Made by a program: the position numbers and the translations under genes
The notes under the pieces: generated by a model
Seen by the model: the letters and a program-made list of their open reading frames with translations, nothing else
Told to the model about the DNA's origin: nothing
The model's database searches: none
Part shown: positions 6,542-11,197 of the stretch, one piece after another
How positions within the stretch are numbered: the stretch's first letter is position 1
How the letters are laid out: each line of letters starts with the position of its first letter
NCBI GenBank assembly: GCA_027295555.1
Contig: JAPUKT010000263.1
Coordinates: 1-11,197 of the forward strand
Direction: 5' to 3'
DNA length: 11,197 nucleotides
From: Deltaproteobacteria bacterium
GTDB taxonomy: Bacteria > Myxococcota_A > Polyangia > Polyangiales > Houyiibacteriaceae

Positions 6542-9232
6542 TTGTCGGAAGGAATCAGTCCGGTCGTCGATCTAGGTGGGCTCGCACCAAAACTCGGCAA
6601 GACCTGTAGCGGCTACCTCGGTGGATACCGCCGGGCGTTCGAGGACGCGGTGCGTCGTGGCGACCCGGGGGTTGTCACGGCTCGCTCCCACGCGCGCGCG
6701 CTCGACGGCCTCTTGAGCGCTCTTTACTGCGCCTCCGATGCGGCGACCCGGTCCCTCGGGCAGAATCCGCACGGGCGCGTGGGCCTCGTCGCGGTAGGCG
6801 GGTATGGCCGATCCACGCTCGGTCTCAACAGTGACGTCGACGTCGTGTTCCTTTGCGACGATTCGTCCGACCCATTCGTCGGCGCGCTGGCCGAAGGACT
6901 GCTCTATCCGCTGTGGGATTTGGGGGTCGACATCGGTCACGCGGTGCGTAGCGTCGACGAGACCCTAAGCTTGGCCCGCGAAGATATCCGCACCGCCACG
7001 ACCCTGATCGACTTCCGACGCATCGCAGGAAGCGGCTCCCTCCTCGACGACTTGGAGCGCGGCGCTCGCGAGCAGGTTTTCGAGCCACACCTGGTCGAGT
7101 TCCTCGCCGCGCTCGAGCACGATACGGAAAGCCGCCACCGTCGTTTCGGAGGCAGCCTCTACCTTATCGAGCCCGATGTGAAACAGGGGCCAGGCGGGCT
7201 CCGCGACATGGACGTCGCCGAATGGGCGGCGCGCGCCCGCTGGGGGGCCCGAAACGAACAGGACTACGTGCGAACGGGCGCGCTGCTCGCACGCGAAGTA
7301 CGGGAGCTCGAAGACGCGCGCGAGATGCTTTGGCGCGTGCGCAACCTTTTGCACCTTCGAGCGGGCCGCCAACAGGATCGGCTGACGTTCGGAGACCAGG
7401 AAGACATCGCGCAGGAGCTCGGGTTCGTCGATGGGCTGACCCTGGGCGTCGAGCAGTTCATGCAGGCCTACTATCGCCACGCGCGCATCGTGGCGCTCAC
7501 GGCAGAACGAATGCTCGATCGGGCCCGACCACGCAGCAAGGGTCGTGCAGCGACCTTTCGCAAGCTCGCCCATGGCATCTTCTTGGCCGATGGCGTCATC
7601 TCGCTCGAAAACCCACAGCGTCTGGAGTCCGACCCAGCACTCGCCTTTCGTTTCTATCGTCAGGCGCTCAAACACCAGAAGCGGCCCGACCATTCCGCGC
7701 GAGACGCGATCGCGCGTACCGCTCCCGACAAACGATGGCGCCTTCGACTGCAGGATTCCGAAGAGGCGAACCAGTTGTTTCTCTCAGCGTTGCGAAACGT
7801 CGACGAAGCTCCGTTCCGGACGGGCTCTACGGTGGCCGAGTTTCACGATGTGGGCCTCGTCTCGGCAATGATCCCGGAGTTCGAGCCACTGGTCGGTCGC
7901 GTCAATCACGACGTGTTTCACGTGTACACGGCAGACATCCATGCAGTGAAGGCCCTCGAGTATCTGCAGGCTCTGATGCGTGGCGAGAGCCGCGTTTCCT
8001 CGTTCGCGGCACGTCTGGCCGCGGAGGCCCCTCGGAGGCTTCCGGTATTCTTGGCCGTCTTGCTCCATTCACTCGGGCGCGTACGTGGCAAAGAGCAGGA
8101 GGCTCGGGGCGCGCGTCTTGCCGAGAGCGTGGCGCTTCGTTTGGGTTTCAGTGCCATGGATGCGCAGCACATCGCCTGGCTCGTTCGAGAGCAGAAGTCC
8201 CTGTATCGATGGGCTACGCAGCGCGACATCCACGATCCCCAGGGCCTCTCGGAAGTGGTTCGGATGGTCAAGACGCCCGAACGGCTTCGTGATCTATTCC
8301 TGTGCACGGTTGCCGTGGTCTCCACCGTGAACCCCAAGGCGATGACGTCTTGGAAGGCGCGGGCGCTCGACGACGTCTATCTTGCGACGCTCGCTGAGCT
8401 CGAATCGGGCGACACGCCGATTCAGGCCGAAAGCCGCGTGCTCGAGGTGAAACTGCAAGCGATCGTGGGCTTCGCCGGAGATGCCGGCCAGGAGGAGCTT
8501 CACGACTTCATCGACGAGATGCCCGACCGGTACTTCCTCGGGAACCCGGTCGATGTCGTTCGTCGCCATGCTCGGATTGCCCGCAGCCGCGACCCGGGGC
8601 TTGTGACCGTCCGAGTCGGTCCGGGGCCGAGTGACGACGTCGAGGAGGTGGTGGTCGTGAGCTCCGATCGTTCGGGCCTTCTCGCCGATCTCACCGCGGT
8701 GTTCGCCGCGCACGACCTCTCTGTGCTCAGCGCTCAGATTTACACCCGACAACGCCCGAGCGGTAACGAGGCGTTCGACGTGTTTTGGGTGAAGATCGCC
8801 GAGCACACCCCAATGCCTGCTCGGCTCGCCCAGGAGCTCCAGCAGGACATTACGCACCGCGTGACCAACCGCATCTCCGCCGAGGATCTCATCGCGCGCC
8901 AAAGCACACCGCCGCCCTGGTCCATGCGCCCTGGTCCCGAGGTGCCGACTCACATCAGCGTCGATAACAACGCCTCGGCAAAGTATACCGTCGTCGACGT
9001 GTTCACCCGAGACCGCGCGGGCCTCCTTCACGAGATCGCGCGGACACTCCACGAGCTCGACTTGAGCATTGCCGTCTCGAAGGTGAACACCGAAGGGCAG
9101 AGCGTCGCGGATGTGTTCTACGTGGCCGACGCAGACGGTAAGAAACTCCAGGATCCCGAGCGCCTCAAGCACCTGCAACGCGTCCTCTACGATCGCGTCT
9201 TGGCCCTCCACGCCCGCGCGGAAACCCAATGA
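6542..9232 (+). CDS. glnD: GlnD-family PII nucleotidyltransferase with degenerate HD domain
   Basis: An 896-residue protein with the domain order of GlnD, the sensor that uridylylates PII under nitrogen limitation and removes UMP when glutamine is high. The nucleotidyltransferase domain has GGYGR (86-90), SDVD (97-100, metal-binding Asp98 and Asp100) and a likely third Asp157. PDVKQGPGGLRD (211-222) is the family signature. The HD domain is recognisable (FHVYTADIH, 459-467) but its ligands are mostly gone: His509 is followed by Ser510 instead of Asp, the DH pair is EQ (518-519), VRQH is VREQ (548-551) and the late Asp is Val592. Two ACT domains follow (about 702-775 and 814-890), which normally bind glutamine. 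UMP removal is therefore doubtful; it may be a transferase-only GlnD or a paralog with another target. The start is a TTG, 39 nt after the amidase stop and in the same frame, without a clear ribosome binding site. Confidence 0.88.
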   Translation: MSEGISPVVDLGGLAPKLGKTCSGYLGGYRRAFEDAVRRGDPGVVTARSHARALDGLLSALYCASDAATRSLGQNPHGRVGLVAVGGYGRSTLGLNSDVDVVFLCDDSSDPFVGALAEGLLYPLWDLGVDIGHAVRSVDETLSLAREDIRTATTLIDFRRIAGSGSLLDDLERGAREQVFEPHLVEFLAALEHDTESRHRRFGGSLYLIEPDVKQGPGGLRDMDVAEWAARARWGARNEQDYVRTGALLAREVRELEDAREMLWRVRNLLHLRAGRQQDRLTFGDQEDIAQELGFVDGLTLGVEQFMQAYYRHARIVALTAERMLDRARPRSKGRAATFRKLAHGIFLADGVISLENPQRLESDPALAFRFYRQALKHQKRPDHSARDAIARTAPDKRWRLRLQDSEEANQLFLSALRNVDEAPFRTGSTVAEFHDVGLVSAMIPEFEPLVGRVNHDVFHVYTADIHAVKALEYLQALMRGESRVSSFAARLAAEAPRRLPVFLAVLLHSLGRVRGKEQEARGARLAESVALRLGFSAMDAQHIAWLVREQKSLYRWATQRDIHDPQGLSEVVRMVKTPERLRDLFLCTVAVVSTVNPKAMTSWKARALDDVYLATLAELESGDTPIQAESRVLEVKLQAIVGFAGDAGQEELHDFIDEMPDRYFLGNPVDVVRRHARIARSRDPGLVTVRVGPGPSDDVEEVVVVSSDRSGLLADLTAVFAAHDLSVLSAQIYTRQRPSGNEAFDVFWVKIAEHTPMPARLAQELQQDITHRVTNRISAEDLIARQSTPPPWSMRPGPEVPTHISVDNNASAKYTVVDVFTRDRAGLLHEIARTLHELDLSIAVSKVNTEGQSVADVFYVADADGKKLQDPERLKHLQRVLYDRVLALHARAETQ

Positions 9233-10299
9233 GCCAAAAGGTAGGCGATAGCGTGGGGGTAGGCGATAGCGTGGGGGCGGTGGGGCGGGACAAACTAACG
9301 GGCCGAAGGCCCGACCGGAACAAAAAGCGCACTGTCTCCTTTTTCGTGTCTGTCCTGTTGGTAGCGTGTGGTTCGAGTCAGACTCCGGCGGCGGCACCAG
9401 CGCACGTCGAGGTGGTGAGCCGACCGGCCGCAACGCCCGAGGTGCTGCGTGGCGAACAGCTCTTAGCGAAGGGTCAGGTGAAAGAGGCCTGGACCGTATT
9501 CGAAGAGGTGATCGCGAAGGACCCGCAAGATGCGCGGGCATGGTTGGACCTCGGTCTCGTCTACGAGGAGATGGGGGATCAGCCTGCGGCTGAGAAGGCC
9601 TACCGCCGCTCCACCGAGATCGACGGAAATTTCGCCGAGGCTTACAATAACCTGGGCGTCTTGCTTCGCGAGCGCGGCAAACTCGCAGAGGCGATTCCGA
9701 TGCTCGAGCGAGCGGCCACTCTGGACCCGCGACTCGCGCCCGCCCGTTTCAACTTAGCGCTCGCATACGAAGACGCTGGTGAGCCCGACAAAGCGGAGCG
9801 CGAGTATCTCGCCACGATCGAAGCACTACCGAACGATCCGATCCCACGCATCAATCTCGCGATGCTCTACCTCGACACCAATCGTCCAGACGACGCGGCC
9901 GATCAACTTCGGGCCTCCGCGCCGAGGGTGCGCCGGGATGTGTTGCTTTCAACCGCCGTTGGCGGGGCGCTTCGACGGGCGGGGGACGCAAACCTGGCGG
10001 TCGAAGTGCTCCGCGGTGTGCTCGAGTATGCCTCGGATCCTCCCCCGACGGAGCTCCTCGCCGAGCTCGCGCTCGCGCTCTATGCAACCGGCGAGCTCCG
10101 AGCGGCGGAAAACACAATGCGCCGCGCGATTCGCCAGGAGCCCAAGGACCCGGCGCTCCAATATGCGCTCGGCACCATCCTCGTGAAACGCGGCGAGCTC
10201 GACGAGGCGCGCAGGCGCCTGAAACGTGTGGTCAAGCTCGATCCCGACGGCCCGTACGCCGATCGCGCTCGCGCTCAGATACGCTCCATCAAGCAGTAA
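9229..10299 (+). CDS. TPR-repeat lipoprotein
   Basis: A 356-residue protein of unknown specific function. After a basic n-region (RRPDRNKKR) and a hydrophobic core, SVLLVAC gives a good lipobox with Cys47, so it is probably a lipid-anchored envelope protein. A Pro/Ala-rich linker (51-70) leads to about eight tetratricopeptide repeats covering 70-345, with the typical 34-residue periodicity (for example the one ending ERAATLDP, 160-167); the one near 238-270 is degenerate. TPR arrays are protein-binding scaffolds. The ATG overlaps the glnD stop as ATGA, which implies translational coupling. The first 16 residues contain a duplicated VGDSVG encoded by an exact 18-bp tandem repeat, and GTG codons at residues 9, 15 and 18 are alternative starts; the GTG at 18 would still keep the whole signal peptide. 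The 3' end overlaps convergent rlmE by 11 bp. It resembles envelope or motility assembly lipoproteins, but I cannot name it. Confidence 0.85.
   Translation: MSQKVGDSVGVGDSVGAVGRDKLTGRRPDRNKKRTVSFFVSVLLVACGSSQTPAAAPAHVEVVSRPAATPEVLRGEQLLAKGQVKEAWTVFEEVIAKDPQDARAWLDLGLVYEEMGDQPAAEKAYRRSTEIDGNFAEAYNNLGVLLRERGKLAEAIPMLERAATLDPRLAPARFNLALAYEDAGEPDKAEREYLATIEALPNDPIPRINLAMLYLDTNRPDDAADQLRASAPRVRRDVLLSTAVGGALRRAGDANLAVEVLRGVLEYASDPPPTELLAELALALYATGELRAAENTMRRAIRQEPKDPALQYALGTILVKRGELDEARRRLKRVVKLDPDGPYADRARAQIRSIKQ
9241..9276 (+). repeat. Exact 18-bp tandem repeat, two copies
   Basis: GTAGGCGATAGCGTGGGG occurs twice head to tail (9241-9258 and 9259-9276), inside the start region of the TPR lipoprotein. 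Being a multiple of three, it duplicates VGDSVG without shifting the frame. It is followed by a G-rich run. Slippage would change the length of the cytoplasmic lead peptide, or it may mark untranslated leader if the real start is a downstream GTG. Confidence 0.85.
9299..9313 (+). repeat. Small GC-only hairpin in the lipoprotein signal-peptide region
   Basis: CGGGCC and GGCCCG form a perfect 6-bp stem around a GAA loop, just after the 18-bp tandem repeat. It lies before the hydrophobic core codons. No T-run follows, so it is not an intrinsic terminator. It might slow early translation, or be a coincidence of GC-rich sequence. Confidence 0.4.
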
Positions 10300-10879
10300 C
10301 GTCGCGTCGCCCGAGCCCGACGAGAAACACCTCGTAACTTTCGTCTCGCGTGGCTTTCGGGCGGATGACGCGAACTTTTCCGAACGCTTCGCGCACCGCG
10401 TTTCGAGCGTCCTCGAACTCCTGTCCCTGGAAGATCTTCCCCACGAAGTGGGCTTCTGGCTCGAGCACCGAAGTCGCCAGCTCAAGCGCTCTCATGAAGA
10501 GCTCGTAGCTTCGGTATTGGTCGGCGTGTCGTTGGCCGCTCGTCTTCGGTGCCATGTCGCTGATGACGACGTCGAACGGGCCCCCGAGCATCTCCGGATC
10601 GACTGCGAAGGCATCGAGGACGCGAATCTCCGCATGAGCGGGGAGGGTGACCTCGTGGTCGTCCAGGTCGATTCCGAGAACGCGCCCGCTCGGCCCGACG
10701 CGCTCGGCGGCATACATCGTCCACGAACCAGGGCTTGCCCCCAAATCGAGTACGCGCTGCCCCTTCTTGAACAGACCGACCCGTCGATCGATCTCTTCGA
10801 GCTTGTAGACCGAGCGTGCGGGATAGCCTTCACGCCGCGCGCGGCGTCCGTAGCGATCCTGCTTCCTGCGCGGAGGCAG
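10289..10879 (-). CDS. rlmE: 23S rRNA 2'-O-methyltransferase RlmE (FtsJ/RrmJ family), probable CTG start
   Basis: With a start at 10879 the product is 196 residues (E. coli 209). The enzyme uses SAM to methylate the 2'-OH of U2552 in the A-loop of 23S rRNA during 50S assembly. Visible: RREGYPARSVYKL near the N-terminus with catalytic Lys26, SAM motif VLDLGASPGSW (43-53), SDMAPKTSG (107-115, Asp108), VGKIFQGQEF with Lys148, and SYEVFLVGLG with Glu183, completing the K-D-K-E tetrad. The only ATG/GTG/TTG options begin at the TTG at 10744, inside the SAM motif, which would delete Lys26. The frame opens upstream with CTG immediately after the rplC TAA, and GAGGG lies 4 nt before the CTG. CTG is therefore the best start; a sequencing error or readthrough from rplC are alternatives. 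Its stop overlaps the convergent TPR gene by 11 bp. Confidence 0.9.
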   Translation of the reverse strand: MPPRRKQDRYGRRARREGYPARSVYKLEEIDRRVGLFKKGQRVLDLGASPGSWTMYAAERVGPSGRVLGIDLDDHEVTLPAHAEIRVLDAFAVDPEMLGGPFDVVISDMAPKTSGQRHADQYRSYELFMRALELATSVLEPEAHFVGKIFQGQEFEDARNAVREAFGKVRVIRPKATRDESYEVFLVGLGRRDVTA

Positions 10880-11197
10880 TTAACCCTCGTCGGTTGCGGG
10901 TGCTTTTTCGGCCTGGGCCGCCTCTTCCTTGGCGGGAGGCTCGGGAAGCGGCACAGGTGCCTTCTTGATAGCGCCCTTCACGGTGACGAAACCGTTGCGC
11001 GGACCGGGCACACCGCCCTCGACGAGCACGATGTTCTCGTCCGCAAGCACGCGGGCGATGCGAAGGTTCAGGATGGTCTCCTTCTTGTTACCGTGCTGAC
11101 CCGGCATCTTCTGACCGCGGAACGTGCGCCCCGGAGTCATGTTCATACCGATCGAGCCACCATGTCGCTTGTACTCGTGCGTGCCGTGGCCGACCGT
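10880..11197 (-). CDS. rplC: Ribosomal protein L3, C-terminal part (5' end beyond window)
   Basis: The last 105 residues of L3, which binds near the start of 23S rRNA domain VI and reaches the peptidyl-transferase centre. The frame enters at the right edge. GGSIGMNMTPGRTFRGQKMPGQHG (from about residue 13 of the visible part) is the loop that inserts into the ribosome core, followed by the beta-barrel segment ILNLRIARVLADENIVLVEG and VPGPRNGFVTVKGAIKK. The Gln that PrmB methylates in E. coli (GQNQTPG) is replaced by Met here (GMNMTPG), so that modification is not expected. After KGAIKK there is a tail of about 26 residues rich in Pro, Ala and Glu that E. coli L3 lacks. The TAA stop is directly followed by rlmE instead of rplD. 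Confidence 0.95.
   Translation of the reverse strand, partial: TVGHGTHEYKRHGGSIGMNMTPGRTFRGQKMPGQHGNKKETILNLRIARVLADENIVLVEGGVPGPRNGFVTVKGAIKKAPVPLPEPPAKEEAAQAEKAPATDEG

Noticed and set aside
8294..9541. Long minus-strand open frame (415 codons) opposite glnD
   Set aside because: It lies wholly antisense to well-supported glnD and the TPR gene, has Arg/His-rich composition without domain motifs, and is explained by low stop frequency in GC-rich DNA.
10289..10744. Short rlmE beginning at the TTG at 10744
   Set aside because: It would start inside the SAM-binding motif and remove the conserved N-terminus with catalytic Lys26; the upstream codons clearly encode the family sequence.
1..11197. 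Mobile element, prophage, CRISPR or tRNA signals
   Set aside because: No transposase, integrase, terminal repeats, regularly spaced direct repeats or tRNA-like structures were seen; nearly all bases are in housekeeping or envelope genes.

Overview
The window is densely coding, GC-rich bacterial chromosome. Its genes point to the Myxococcota (deltaproteobacterial) lineage. The evidence is a Ser/Thr kinase with the HRDVSPHN catalytic loop typical of that group, a PilT-type retraction ATPase, a GlnD-like protein, TPR and amidase envelope proteins, and frequent GTG/TTG starts. I see no tRNA, rRNA, CRISPR array, insertion sequence or phage gene. The assignment to phylum is an inference from protein style, not a database result.

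Left block, minus strand, reading right to left from 5234 to the window start: purM, purN, a CrtI-like FAD/NAD-binding protein, pilT, and a Ser/Thr protein kinase that runs off the left edge. The first three gaps are 8, 3 and 33 nt, so purM-purN-oxidoreductase-pilT looks like one operon; the kinase follows after 95 nt. PurM and PurN catalyse the AIR synthetase and GAR formyltransferase steps of purine synthesis. PilT powers type IV pilus retraction. The role of the oxidoreductase is unknown.

Middle block, plus strand, 5285-10299: an AMIN + Amidase_3 N-acetylmuramoyl-L-alanine amidase, a GlnD-family protein, and a TPR lipoprotein whose ATG overlaps the glnD stop (ATGA). The 50-bp divergent gap between purM and the amidase carries a perfect 9-bp inverted repeat whose two arms contain mirrored TTGACC boxes.

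Right block, minus strand: the C-terminal part of rplC (ribosomal protein L3) enters from the right edge and is followed with zero spacing by rlmE (FtsJ-family 23S rRNA 2'-O-methyltransferase). rlmE meets the TPR gene tail to tail with an 11-bp overlap.

The observations most worth a second look are these. (1) The GlnD-like protein keeps its nucleotidyltransferase motifs and two ACT domains, but its HD (UMP-removing) domain has lost most metal ligands. (2) rlmE has no ATG/GTG/TTG before its catalytic N-terminus; its frame opens with CTG directly after, and in frame with, the rplC TAA stop. (3) rplC is followed by rlmE instead of rplD, a break in the S10 gene order. (4) The divergent purM/amidase promoter region is symmetric. 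(5) The oxidoreductase lacks the glycines of its dinucleotide-binding motif. I did not find a convincing wholly new multi-gene system; most of the window is ordinary housekeeping and envelope genes.
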